Assembly: GCF_002209565.1 (NCBI RefSeq)
Contig: NZ_NJIH01000001.1
Span: 124,001-188,000, forward strand
Length of the DNA stretch: 64,000 nucleotides
Origin: Candidimonas nitroreducens
GTDB taxonomy: Bacteria > Pseudomonadota > Gammaproteobacteria > Burkholderiales > Burkholderiaceae_B
Direction: 5' to 3'
The notes under the pieces were generated by a model. It saw only the letters and a program-made list of their open reading frames with translations, had not been told where the DNA came from and did no database searches. Position 1 is the first letter of the stretch. Each line of letters begins with the position of its first letter. Below, in pieces: positions 47,295 to 55,243 of this stretch. Position numbers and translations under genes: made by a program.

Positions 47295-48448
47295 AGATAG
47301 CCATTATGGGGGCCGGCCCTTCGGGCCTGTTTCTCGCCATTCTGCTCAAGCAGGGACTGCAGTCCGCCGATATTCGCGTGTACGAACAGAATCCCCGCGA
47401 CGCGACTTTCGGTTTCGGGGTCGTGCTGGCCGACACCGGGCTGGCCAATTTGCAGGCCGCTGCACCCGACGTTTGCCGCAAGCTTATCCAGGCCATGCGC
47501 TTCAGCGGCAAGCACACGGTGGCGACCCGCGATCATCCCATCGTCATCCAGCGGCCAGGGCAGGGCGGGGGAGCGATTCCGCGCATCGCACTGCTGTCCA
47601 TATTGCAAGAGCAGGCCGAGGCCTTGGGAATAGACGTAGCTTATGACAGCCGCTGCACCGCCTACGATCACCTCGATGCCGACCTGATCGTAGGGGCCGA
47701 CGGCGTCAATTCGCATTTGCGCGAAAGCCACCTGGCGGCATTCGCGGCCAGCCGCTATTATCTGAGTAATCATTTCGCCTGGTATGGGGTGGGCAAGGCC
47801 TTTCCCAATCCCGCCCTGGTGTTTCGCAAGTACCGCGGGGGATACTTCGTCGCTCACTACTATCCCTATTCCGAGAACATGAGCACCTTCGTGGCCGAAT
47901 GCGACCACCGCAGCTGGCAGGAACTGGGCATGGAAACCATGTCCGAAGAGGCGCGTAAGAGCCTGTTCGAAGAAATCTATGCGCCGGAACTGGACGGCCA
48001 TGCACTGGTTTCCAATAACTCCAGCTGGCGCCAGTTTCCGGTGGTGCGCGCCGAAAACTGGTATGTGGGCAACAAGGTGCTGGTGGGCGACGCGTTGAAC
48101 AGCGCCCATTTCTCCATAGGCTCGGGCACTCGCATCGCCATGGAGGACTCGATCGCGCTGGCGCACGCGCTGCAGGCCTGCCCGGGCGATTTGCAGGCCG
48201 CACTGCAACGCTACGTGCGCAGCCGCAAGCCGCAAAAGCAAAAGCTCATACGCGCATCCGAGGCCTCATTCAATTGGTACGAAAATGTGCGCCAGTGGAT
48301 GGACACATATACTCCGTACGAATTCGTGCTGAGCTTCATGACCCGCACCGGCCGCGTCGATGCCGCGCGGCTGCGCAAGCAGTATCCGGAACTGGTGCGC
48401 CAGTTCGCCGAGGCAGGCATAGGCGGCAATGGCGAGCTGCCCGCATGA
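47291..48448 (+). CDS. FAD-dependent monooxygenase, aryl-CoA-hydroxylase-like
   Basis: Flavoprotein hydroxylase of 385 residues. FAD-binding GxGxxG in IAIMGAGPSGLFLAILL; TFGFGVVLADTGLANL; DLIVGADGVNSHLRE; GD motif KVLVGDALNSAHFSIGSGTR, then AMEDSIALAHAL. The sequences TFGFGVV, FSIGSGTRIAMEDSIALA and the AECDHRSWQELGMETMSEEA block are those of salicylyl-CoA 5-hydroxylase/anthraniloyl-CoA monooxygenase-type enzymes rather than free-acid hydroxylases. Combined with the ligase this suggests acid -> CoA ester -> ring hydroxylation. The electron donor would be NAD(P)H. The identity of the aromatic acid is inferred only. Confidence 0.8.
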   Translation: MKIAIMGAGPSGLFLAILLKQGLQSADIRVYEQNPRDATFGFGVVLADTGLANLQAAAPDVCRKLIQAMRFSGKHTVATRDHPIVIQRPGQGGGAIPRIALLSILQEQAEALGIDVAYDSRCTAYDHLDADLIVGADGVNSHLRESHLAAFAASRYYLSNHFAWYGVGKAFPNPALVFRKYRGGYFVAHYYPYSENMSTFVAECDHRSWQELGMETMSEEARKSLFEEIYAPELDGHALVSNNSSWRQFPVVRAENWYVGNKVLVGDALNSAHFSIGSGTRIAMEDSIALAHALQACPGDLQAALQRYVRSRKPQKQKLIRASEASFNWYENVRQWMDTYTPYEFVLSFMTRTGRVDAARLRKQYPELVRQFAEAGIGGNGELPA

Positions 48449-48600
48449 TGCGGGTTCGCGATCAAAAAGATAAGGAGCGCAGCCCGGGCATTCCGTGCGC
48501 ACCTTGCCGGCCGGGCATACGGCATCCGGCGCGGCAATATTTGTCAGGGCCTTAATTAGGCCTTAAGATCCATTCTGGTTCCTGTCCAGAGTATTTGCAT

Positions 48601-49380
48601 ATGCCATCGTCTTCCGCCCGGGACAAGCCGCCGGCCAGGCGCCGCGGCCGTCCTCCCAAGGTCGAGTCCCCCATCAATGCGGAAGCAACCGTCAGCCGCG
48701 CGCGCATCCTCGAACATGCCATCCAGATGGCCAGAACCACGCCGCTGGATCAGATCTCGATGGTACAGCTGGCCAAGGACTTCGGCGTCGCACCCGGTCT
48801 CATCCATTATTACCTGGGGGGCCGCGACAACCTGGTGTCGGGCGTGCTGAACGACTACTACCGCGAGCGCCTGTACCGGCTGCCCGCCCTGACCGGGCGC
48901 TGGCGGCACGATATCGAGACCATAGCGCGCGTCAGCTTCGAAGTGGCGGCGGATCACCCGGGTGTCAGCATCTATGTGTCGTCTCATAACCGCTACCGCT
49001 TGTTCCAGGATGTGCAGCCGGGCGAGGTCGACTACGGCACGGCGTTTTTCAATCATGTGGTGTCAGCCTTCATGCAAGGCGGCTTCAGCGCCGAACAGGT
49101 CGCGCTGGCATACCACCTGCTGGCCCAATACTTGTTGTCCGCCACCGTCGCCGAGGCGGCGCGGCAGCTGCCTGCCTATCACAAAGATTTCATCCTGCAG
49201 CGCCTGGAATCGGCGCCGGCCGAGCAATACCCGGGGGCACGCTATGTCAGCCGCGCCTTTGCCAATCTGGATTCGTCCTCCACCTTCGGTGCGGGCCTGA
49301 AGCTATTGCTCGACGGCTTCGAGTCCTGGCGCCCGGAGCGTCCCAAAAAATCCCGCCAGGCCAAGCCCGCGCGCGATTGA
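48601..49380 (+). CDS. TetR-family regulator of the aromatic island
   Basis: TetR/AcrR regulator of 259 residues. A basic, AT-hook-like stretch (PPARRRGRPPKVES, residues ~10-23) precedes the HTH (ARILEHAIQMARTTPLDQIS, MVQLAKDFGVAPGLIHYYLG). The C-terminal ligand domain is unusual in length and ends in a basic tail (RPKKSRQAKPARD). It lies between the aromatic operon and the Bug gene, whose promoters share a 50-bp dyad, and it is the obvious candidate to bind there. The dyad is not present in front of its own gene, where only a CCTTAATTAGG-type short palindrome occurs. Confidence 0.88.
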   Translation: MPSSSARDKPPARRRGRPPKVESPINAEATVSRARILEHAIQMARTTPLDQISMVQLAKDFGVAPGLIHYYLGGRDNLVSGVLNDYYRERLYRLPALTGRWRHDIETIARVSFEVAADHPGVSIYVSSHNRYRLFQDVQPGEVDYGTAFFNHVVSAFMQGGFSAEQVALAYHLLAQYLLSATVAEAARQLPAYHKDFILQRLESAPAEQYPGARYVSRAFANLDSSSTFGAGLKLLLDGFESWRPERPKKSRQAKPARD

Positions 49381-49454
49381 CTCATGCCCTGCGGCATGCC
49401 TGCCGCGTCCATTGGGGATCGGGTCATGGGCGGGCAGTGGCTGCTTCAGAATTT

Positions 49455-49504
49455 AATTGACACTATATCAAATAGAAATTTATAATATTGAGATAGAGTC
49501 AATT
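49455..49504 (+). promoter_or_regulatory. 50-bp dyad operator enclosing a sigma-70 promoter, copy 2
   Basis: Left arm AATTGACACTATATCAAATA (49455-49474) and right arm TATTGAGATAGAGTCAATT (49486-49504) are complementary at nearly all positions. TTGACA (49457-49462), 18 bp, TATAAT (49481-49486) gives a consensus promoter inside the dyad. Total length and layout are the same as at 43391-43440. It controls the Bug gene 82 bp downstream. Confidence 0.72.
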
Positions 49505-49585
49505 AATGCGGGCGACGGGCAACTGAAAAGCGCCGGCCCCAAGCAATGGCCATGCCCATAGGCGGCCGCATCCACGGAGGAAGCT

Positions 49586-50581
49586 ATGAAGAGGCGGACA
49601 ATATTCAAAGGAGCGGCAATTCTTGCCTGCGCACTAGGCGGTCTGCCTGCGTATGCGGCAGGCTATCCCGACAAGCCCGTGCACATGCTGGTGCCGTCGA
49701 TCGCAGGCAGCGCGCCCGACATCATCGCGCGTCTGCTGGCCCAGAAGCTGACGCTGGCCTGGAACGAAAAGGTCATTGTCGAAAACCGGCCCGGAGGCAA
49801 TGGCATCGTGGCCATGCATGCCATGAACCGGGCGGCGCCCGACGGCTATACGTTCGGCCTGTTCCACGCCGCCGCCGCGGTGGCCACGCCGTTCACTTAT
49901 GCGGCCGCCGACTTCGACATCGAGCGCGACTCCGAAGTGGCCGCCACCGTGGCCTACACGCCCATGCTCCTGGTGACCAAGTACGCGAAAAAATACGGAA
50001 CGCTGGCCAACGTCGTCAAGGCCGGCGAGCCCGGCAGCGGGCAGGACATCGTCATCGGCAGCCCCACGCGCGGCTCGGTGCCCAATCTCACCATAGAAAT
50101 GCTGCAGCAGCTGACCCATACCAAATTCCGCCAGGTCAGCTTCAGCGGCACCAGCCAGGCCATACAGGCGGCGGTAGAAGGCGACATTACGCTATACATC
50201 GACGGCTTCGCGCCGCTGGTACCGCTGATCAAAAGCGGCCGGCTCAGCCCGGTGGCGGTGACATCCGAGTCCCCCATCCCCGAATACGAAAACATTCCCC
50301 TGGCCAAAAGCGCGGTGCCGGGGCTGGTTTCGCTGGGATGGTTCGCCTTGTTCGCGCCCAAAGGCACCCCGGCCCCGATCCTGCAAAAAATGAACACCGA
50401 GGTGCGCAACATCCTGGCGCAACCCGACTTCATCGCTCGGCTCAAGGCCCTGGGCACTTATCCCATGGTGCTAAGCAGGGACGACAGCCGCAAGTTCGTC
50501 GATTCCGAAAAACACCGCTGGGAAAAGGTTATTACCAGCGCCGGGCTGAACATGCATCTTAAAAAGACCGCAGCCCAATAA
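49586..50581 (+). CDS. Bug-family (TctC) binding protein of the aromatic island
   Basis: Periplasmic Bug-family protein, 331 residues. Signal peptide ILACALGGLPAYAA ends near residue 25; start ATG 49586 after GGAGGAAG. Marks: YPDKPVHMLVPSIAGSAPDI, VENRPGGNGIVAMHAMNRAA, PDGYTFGLFHAA and QVSFSGTSQAIQAAVEGDIT. Binding is through loops at SIAGSAP and IGSPTRGSVPN. Members of this family bind nicotinate, benzoate and other carboxylates. Because its promoter dyad matches that of the ligase-hydroxylase operon, it probably captures the same aromatic acid. No tctA/tctB membrane genes are in the window. Confidence 0.92.
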   Translation: MKRRTIFKGAAILACALGGLPAYAAGYPDKPVHMLVPSIAGSAPDIIARLLAQKLTLAWNEKVIVENRPGGNGIVAMHAMNRAAPDGYTFGLFHAAAAVATPFTYAAADFDIERDSEVAATVAYTPMLLVTKYAKKYGTLANVVKAGEPGSGQDIVIGSPTRGSVPNLTIEMLQQLTHTKFRQVSFSGTSQAIQAAVEGDITLYIDGFAPLVPLIKSGRLSPVAVTSESPIPEYENIPLAKSAVPGLVSLGWFALFAPKGTPAPILQKMNTEVRNILAQPDFIARLKALGTYPMVLSRDDSRKFVDSEKHRWEKVITSAGLNMHLKKTAAQ

Positions 50582-50761
50582 ATGGCGTAGCGGTAAATGG
50601 CGGGACGGGCAGCGATGGCTAGAACTGCGGCCCAGGGTTCGAGCGGCCTCGGAGTTCGAGCCGCCCGGGCGCAAGCCCGTCCGCGCCCGGGCCCGATCAC
50701 CGCTTCGGCATGCTTCTGGACGGCGCGCAAGGCACAGGGCAGGTATTGTGTTCCTTTTCCT

Positions 50762-51085
50762 TCAGTCGGCCTGCCCGATAAAGCCGAACTGCACCGGCAC
50801 CTTGGAATAGAACAGGCGCAGCTCGGGTTCGGCCTGCAGCTTCTGCATGATGGCGTCGCATTCGCTTTCCGAGACCACCATGGTGATTTCTAGCGGCTGG
50901 TCGGCAAGCTCGAAGAAGCGTGCGGAATGCACGCGGTGCTTGCTGCCCAGCCCTTCCTGCGCCGCGATGAGGGTGGCGCCGCGGATCTGCATCGATTGCG
51001 CCAGATCCAGCAGCCATTGGTGCAGGGCCTTGCCTTTGTGGCTGCGGCTTTGCTGCATGAAAAAGCTCAATTGATAACCGTTCAT
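50762..51085 (-). CDS. DUF190 protein of fluoride locus 1
   Basis: Small DUF190 protein, 107 residues, starting 11 bp after crcB. Segments: GYQLSFFMQQSRSHKGKALH, HQWLLDLAQSMQIRGATLIA, HRVHSARFFELADQPLEITM and VVSESECDAIMQKLQ. The family has a PII-like ferredoxin fold and frequently accompanies crcB; its role in fluoride resistance is not defined, perhaps regulatory. A near-twin is at 61089-61418. Confidence 0.88.
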   Translation of the reverse strand: MNGYQLSFFMQQSRSHKGKALHQWLLDLAQSMQIRGATLIAAQEGLGSKHRVHSARFFELADQPLEITMVVSESECDAIMQKLQAEPELRLFYSKVPVQFGFIGQAD

Positions 51086-51096
51086 GGCGTTCCCCT

Positions 51097-51483
51097 TCAG
51101 GCCTGCGATGCGACGTATTGCACGATGAAAATGCCCAGCAGTGTAAGCGCCACGGAGCCTACGACATGCAGCCCGATCTCCAGCGCGGCTGCGCCGATCT
51201 CCCCGCCCTGTATCAAGGTGGCGGTCTCCAGCGAGAAAGTGGAGAACGTGGTCAGGCCTCCCATGAAACCGGTGATCACGGCCAGCCGCCATTCGGGCGG
51301 CAGGCCCGCGTGGTTGCGGAAGAATTCATTGGCGACCCCGATCAACAGGCCGCCCACCAGGTTGGCGACCAGCGTTCCCAGGGGGATGGTGGGCCACAGT
51401 GCATTCAGCGATATGCCCAGCACCCAGCGCAGCAGGGCGCCCAGCGCCGCGCCAATGGAGATGACGACGATCGCAGCGTTCAT
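51097..51483 (-). CDS. crcB: Fluoride channel/exporter CrcB, locus 1
   Basis: Fluc-family fluoride channel, 128 residues, four TM helices, dual-topology dimer in the inner membrane. Motifs: [26 protein letters not shown] (conserved Asn), and the Phe-box region [19 protein letters not shown]. Start ATG 51483. It lies downstream of a fluoride riboswitch (51698-51748), so expression is switched on by fluoride. A second crcB is at 61535-61921; most residues agree, and both keep the pore residues. Confidence 0.93.
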   Translation of the reverse strand: MNAAIVVISIGAALGALLRWVLGISLNALWPTIPLGTLVANLVGGLLIGVANEFFRNHAGLPPEWRLAVITGFMGGLTTFSTFSLETATLIQGGEIGAAALEIGLHVVGSVALTLLGIFIVQYVASQA

Positions 51484-51697
51484 GGCAGCCTCCGGCCGGC
51501 GCTGCGCAGCATACCTTGCGTGCCGGGGTAGGGTGTCGAACGTGAAAATGCGCAACGACTATACGGGGTTGCGGGGAAAGGCCGAGGGAGCTGCCGCCCG
51601 AGCGTGGTCATGAAGCAAGATCCTTGTAAGTGCGGATCCCTGCCACGGTTCGGATTGGTGTGCATGCGCGCCCACAGCCCCTGTGGCCAGGAAACCT

Positions 51698-51748
51698 GTA
51701 GGCATCATCAGCCGGCGTACCGGCGGTTCAAGGAGGAATGCCATCTCC
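51698..51748 (-). ncRNA. Fluoride riboswitch (crcB motif), locus 1
   Basis: On the minus strand GGAGATGGCATTCCTCC, then TTGAACCGCCGGTACGCC and GGCTGATGATGCCTAC form the crcB-motif pseudoknot: hairpin GGAG/CTCC, conserved GAUGGCAUU, pairing of the AACCGCC and GGCUGAUG segments, and the closing CCUAC. It lies about 215 nt before crcB and activates it on fluoride binding. Confidence 0.92.
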
Positions 51749-52154
51749 GTTGCGCGCAAAGTGTAGCAAGCGGCGCCATGCCGTGCAATTGCTCGGCCCG
51801 GTAACTCCAGCCTGTCTGGCTTCCGCACGGCCGGCCATCATATCCCGGCCGGGGCAACCCGCGCACAAGCCTGGCATCCGAAGGCAGGCCGTTCCATGGT
51901 TCCACATTGCGGATAGGTGACTACCCCAATGCCCGGCCATTGCTATTGTTGCCGGATAGCCCTTGTTTTATCATCGAGCCCGGATATGCGTCGGCACGCG
52001 ATCGGGGTTCGTATCATGAACCCATGGCATGAACCGCGCCGCGGCGCCGTATCCGGCCCCACGCCCGCCCAGCCCACAAAGCCGGCGCTGGCGTTTTCCA
52101 GAAATCGAAGCGCAGTGAGCCAAAAGCCACTGTCTCTTTGCGAGGATTTACGCC
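51749..52154. other. Gene-free region between riboswitch 1 and the PPC-domain pair
   Basis: A 406-bp region holding, on one side, the promoter of the crcB1 transcript and, on the other, the leader of the PPC-domain genes. No convincing ORF, repeat or terminator was recognised; the AT-rich patch GTTTTATCATC (about 51965) may be part of a promoter. Confidence 0.35.
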
Positions 52155-52655
52155 ATGAGCAGCAGAATCCTGGCGGTCGACGATATCGAGGTCGACTGCT
52201 TTCAATTGCATATCGCGGCAGGGCAGAGCATTTGGGCCGGTGTACACCAGGCCCTGCAACAGGCCGGCATCCACTGCGCGCAGATCGAATTCGCTTCGGC
52301 CTGGCTGCGGGCATCGGTCTACCATACCGCGCCGCCTGAAGCTTCGGGCACCACATTGGTCAAATACGGCGCCGGCATCGATGCCGGAGCGGCCTTGCTG
52401 CTGTCGGCCAATGCCACCTATGGCTACGGCAACGGCGGTGCCTCGCTGCTGCATTGCCATGGCCTGCTGCTGGCCGCCGACGGCCGCATGCATGGCGGGC
52501 ACCTGGACACATCCCGCTGCATCGCCGGCACAGAGGGCCTGCGCGCCCAGCTCATGGCTACCCGAAACAGCGGTTTCGAACTCGGCCTGGACTGCACATC
52601 GAACATGCGCGTGTTCCATCCGGTACGTTGGCCGGAGGCGCGTCATGGAATCTAA
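52155..52655 (+). CDS. PPC/DUF296-domain protein 1
   Basis: Protein of 166 residues with a PPC (DUF296) domain, the fold shared with AT-hook plant proteins and prokaryotic homologues; a trimer in known structures. The C-terminal half holds the signature LLHCHGLLLAADGRMHGGHL followed by DTSRCIAGTEGLRAQLMAT. It overlaps the next gene, a second PPC protein, by 11 bp. Function unknown; in betaproteobacteria such pairs occur beside carboxylate-uptake or catabolic genes. No DNA-binding AT-hook is visible. Confidence 0.7.
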   Translation: MSSRILAVDDIEVDCFQLHIAAGQSIWAGVHQALQQAGIHCAQIEFASAWLRASVYHTAPPEASGTTLVKYGAGIDAGAALLLSANATYGYGNGGASLLHCHGLLLAADGRMHGGHLDTSRCIAGTEGLRAQLMATRNSGFELGLDCTSNMRVFHPVRWPEARHGI

Positions 52656-53067
52656 GCTCGTCGGCGGCCGCTACGGCCGTGTGTTTTCCGCCAGGCTGCT
52701 GTGCAACGACGATCTGGTCGAAAGCGTGGAAGAGCTGTGCGCGAGCAATGGGGTGCGCAACGCCATCGTCAAGGGCGGCCTGGGCAGCTTGTTCAGGGCG
52801 CGGCTCGAGCAGGCCGCGGCCGATCCGTCCAGAACCGTCGACGTGCAGGGCTATGCGGTGGAATTGTTGTCCTTGACGGGCAGCGTGGCCATCGACGCCG
52901 ACACGGGCCGGCCCGCGGCAGCGTTGTTCGGCATCGTGGCGGACAACAGCGGGGCTTCTTATGCGGGCAGATTCGTGCGCGGCGCCTCGCCCACTTGCGT
53001 GACGATCGAACTTACCGTGCAGGAATGGCTGCCCGAATCCGGCCCGGAAATGACTTCCATGCAATAG
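52645..53067 (+). CDS. PPC/DUF296-domain protein 2
   Basis: Protein of 140 residues. Segments NDDLVESVEELCASNGVRNA, IVKGGLGSLFRARLEQ and VELLSLTGSVAIDA match the N-terminal half of the PPC domain; the later HGGHL-type motif seen in its partner is replaced by SGASYAGRFVRGASP. The genes overlap (ATG inside the preceding stop region), so a heteromer is possible. Metal-binding histidines of the family are mostly lost here. Confidence 0.7.
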   Translation: MESKLVGGRYGRVFSARLLCNDDLVESVEELCASNGVRNAIVKGGLGSLFRARLEQAAADPSRTVDVQGYAVELLSLTGSVAIDADTGRPAAALFGIVADNSGASYAGRFVRGASPTCVTIELTVQEWLPESGPEMTSMQ

Positions 53068-53109
53068 TGGCGCGCCGTCGTCGCGTACACGCCCCGGGGG
53101 CCGGCCGGC

Positions 53110-53808
53110 TCAGTTCTGCGACGCTTCCAGCTGGTCGAGATATTCCGGCAAGCCCTTGAGCGTGGTGGCCGTCTTGCGCGGCGGAGAATCCAGGCGTTCG
53201 ATGGGCATGGCCTGGCGATTGACCCAATAGGGGCGGAACCCGTACCAGCCGGCGCCGGCGGCATCCCAGCCGTTGGCGGACACGAACACAATGCGTTGCG
53301 GCGGCAGATCGAGGCAGCGGCTGGCCAGTTCGTAGACGGCGGGGGCAGGCTTGTATTGCCGCACGGCGTCGACACTGAGCACGCGCGTGAACAGGTTTTC
53401 CATGTGCGCATTGGCGACCAGCGCCCGCAGCATGGCCGGGCTGCCGTTGGACAAGATGGCCAGGTGGCGCTGCGATTCGCGCAAAGCCAGCAATACTTCC
53501 ATGGTTTCGGCAAAAGGCGCCAGCTCGTTGTAGGCCTGCATCAGGCGGTGCCGGGCACCGGGATCCAGAGGCAGCATCAGCGCGTCGCAGGCGTATTGCA
53601 GCGACGATTCGGTTATGGACCAGAAATCGACATAGCGCTCGCCGATGGTGCGCAGGAAGGTGTATTCCAGCTGCTTGCCGCGCCAGAGCTGCGAGAGTTG
53701 CGAGCCGCGTCCGGGGAATAGTCTTTCTATGGTCGATGCGGCGGAATGCACATCGAACAGAGTACCGTAGGCGTCGAAGACTACGGCGTATAGTTGTGCG
53801 GACGGCAT
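53110..53808 (-). CDS. L-2-haloacid dehalogenase (HAD type II)
   Basis: HAD-superfamily hydrolase of 232 residues from ATG 53808. All key residues of L-2-haloacid dehalogenase are present: nucleophile Asp12 (VVFDAYGTLFDV), Arg43 (SQLWRGKQLEYT), Ser120-Asn121 (LSNGSP), Lys153 (QYKPAP), and Ser177, Asn179 and Asp182 (VSANGWDAAGAGWYGF). The enzyme would hydrolyse 2-haloacids to D-2-hydroxyacids. Some members also defluorinate fluoroacetate, relevant because two fluoride-export loci flank this gene within 9 kb. Substrate range is inferred. Confidence 0.92.
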   Translation of the reverse strand: MPSAQLYAVVFDAYGTLFDVHSAASTIERLFPGRGSQLSQLWRGKQLEYTFLRTIGERYVDFWSITESSLQYACDALMLPLDPGARHRLMQAYNELAPFAETMEVLLALRESQRHLAILSNGSPAMLRALVANAHMENLFTRVLSVDAVRQYKPAPAVYELASRCLDLPPQRIVFVSANGWDAAGAGWYGFRPYWVNRQAMPIERLDSPPRKTATTLKGLPEYLDQLEASQN

Positions 53809-54100
53809 GAAGCACCTTCGGAACTGCAGCAGAGCCACCATATTGCCTCAAGACGGCAGCCTGAGCAATCCCAAATGGCCGATCCCAAACGGCCGATCAC
53901 CGTGCAGGCCGGGGTGGCCGGTCGCTGGGCCAGGCATGGCACCCGGATTGCGCTGGAAAATGGCCGCGGCATGACTTATGCTTTGAATAATGTCCGCCAC
54001 GCTTGGCCGCCGGCCGGCCCGGCATGTCTGGCCCGGCCGGGCGGCTCTGGCCAGACATGCCGGCAAGAGCGCTGGAAATTTTTCCGACCTGGAGATAAAC

Positions 54101-54352
54101 ATGAAGTCGCATACCCAAACCATACAGGAGCTGTATACCCGCAAGGTCGGAGGGGAAATTTTTCGCTATGAACTGCGCTATACCCACGGCCATAGCGTCA
54201 AATGGAGCGCACACGTCTATCAAGACGAGATCCTGAAGGGAACGCCCCAGGGTGTCATCGAAGACCACGACATGGACGAGGCCGCCCTGCGCCAGTATCT
54301 CGTCAGTTATGTCGAGGGCGTAATAGAGCGGGGCATGGGTATTGCGGAATAA
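54101..54352 (+). CDS. Small hypothetical protein
   Basis: Protein of 83 residues from ATG 54101 (ATTTTTCC then GGAGATAAAC upstream). Sequence: MKSHTQTIQELYTRKVGGEI, then YELRYTHGHSVKWSAHVYQD and an acidic C-terminal half (IEDHDMDEAALRQYLVSYVE). No recognised family. Composition and codon use are as in neighbouring genes, with a good ribosome-binding site, which supports a real gene. It lies alone between the dehalogenase and the peroxiredoxin. Confidence 0.55.
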   Translation: MKSHTQTIQELYTRKVGGEIFRYELRYTHGHSVKWSAHVYQDEILKGTPQGVIEDHDMDEAALRQYLVSYVEGVIERGMGIAE

Positions 54353-54447
54353 GGCGCCGGGCGCGCCTGCGGCAGGTCGATTCTACGGCGCGCGGCCGGG
54401 TGTGCCGGCCCGCGCCGCAGCCCGGCCCAGCCTTCGGGGCTCGGGTC

Positions 54448-55014
54448 TTAGTGGCCCGCCGGGTGTGCCTGCGCCCATTTCTTGACGGCCGCCATGGTAT
54501 TGGCCACATGGCCGTCAGGGTTGGGGCTGCTGTACTCGTAGTAGACCTTGTGGTCGGGCGTGATCACATAGGAAATCCGGCTGGCCCTGCTGGCGTCGAA
54601 CGCAGCTTTGGCGTCGTAGGCGGCAATGACTTTGGCCTGCGGGTCGGCCCCCACCGGAAACTTGCTGCGGCACTCGCTGACCGAGAACTTGCGCAACTTG
54701 TCGAGATTGTCGGCCGACACCCCCATTACTGTCGCGCCATAGCGCTTGTATTCGTCGACCGCGTCGGCGAAATCGTGGGCCTCTATGGTGCAGCCCTTGG
54801 TGAAGGCGGCGGGGTAGAAATACAGCACCACCGGCCCCTTGCGCAGTGCCTGGTCGAGCGAAAAGCCGAAAACCTTGCCGCCCAGCGTGGCCTGGACGTC
54901 GAAGCCGGGCGCCGGGCTGCCTACCGCCAGGGCGGCCTGGCCGGCCAGCGGTAATGCCAGCATCAGGCCGCAGGTGCCGTAAGCCGCAATGCGGGATAAA
55001 CGTAGCGATGTCAT
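54448..55014 (-). CDS. Periplasmic peroxiredoxin (BCP/AhpC-TSA type)
   Basis: Thiol peroxidase of 188 residues with a signal peptide ending near residue 28 (LPLAGQAALA). The peroxidatic cysteine is Cys75 in YPAAFTKGCTIEAHDFAD, where the usual TPGCT is altered to TKGCT; Cys115 in SVSECRSKFP is a candidate resolving residue. The fold segments ADNLDKLRKFS and GADPQAKVIAAYDA agree with the BCP subfamily. A periplasmic BCP-type enzyme would remove hydroperoxides near the envelope. It is convergent with the small hypothetical gene. Confidence 0.88.
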   Translation of the reverse strand: MTSLRLSRIAAYGTCGLMLALPLAGQAALAVGSPAPGFDVQATLGGKVFGFSLDQALRKGPVVLYFYPAAFTKGCTIEAHDFADAVDEYKRYGATVMGVSADNLDKLRKFSVSECRSKFPVGADPQAKVIAAYDAKAAFDASRASRISYVITPDHKVYYEYSSPNPDGHVANTMAAVKKWAQAHPAGH

Positions 55015-55243
55015 GGTGTGCCTCGTAGCAGAAACGGGCCGGCCGATGCAGGCCGGCCCTGTACTGGATTAAAGCAGAGTCACGCGGTTCAGGGTGCGTT
55101 TTTTGCACTTTGGTTACAGCTGCGGCCGACGGCCATGGCCTATACGGCAACGGCCGATGCCGCACGATCCCCGGGCCGGGGTCCAGGTAGCGGCTACATG
55201 GGGCGTGCCAGCATCCGGGGCCGCGAATATCGCCGACCCCGGA

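Noticed and set aside
41197-48585. The 14-mer ATTCTGGTTCCTGT occurs before fumC (41197-41210) and before the TetR gene (48572-48585).
   Set aside because: Shared 14-mers are expected by chance at this window size, and the flanks do not agree.
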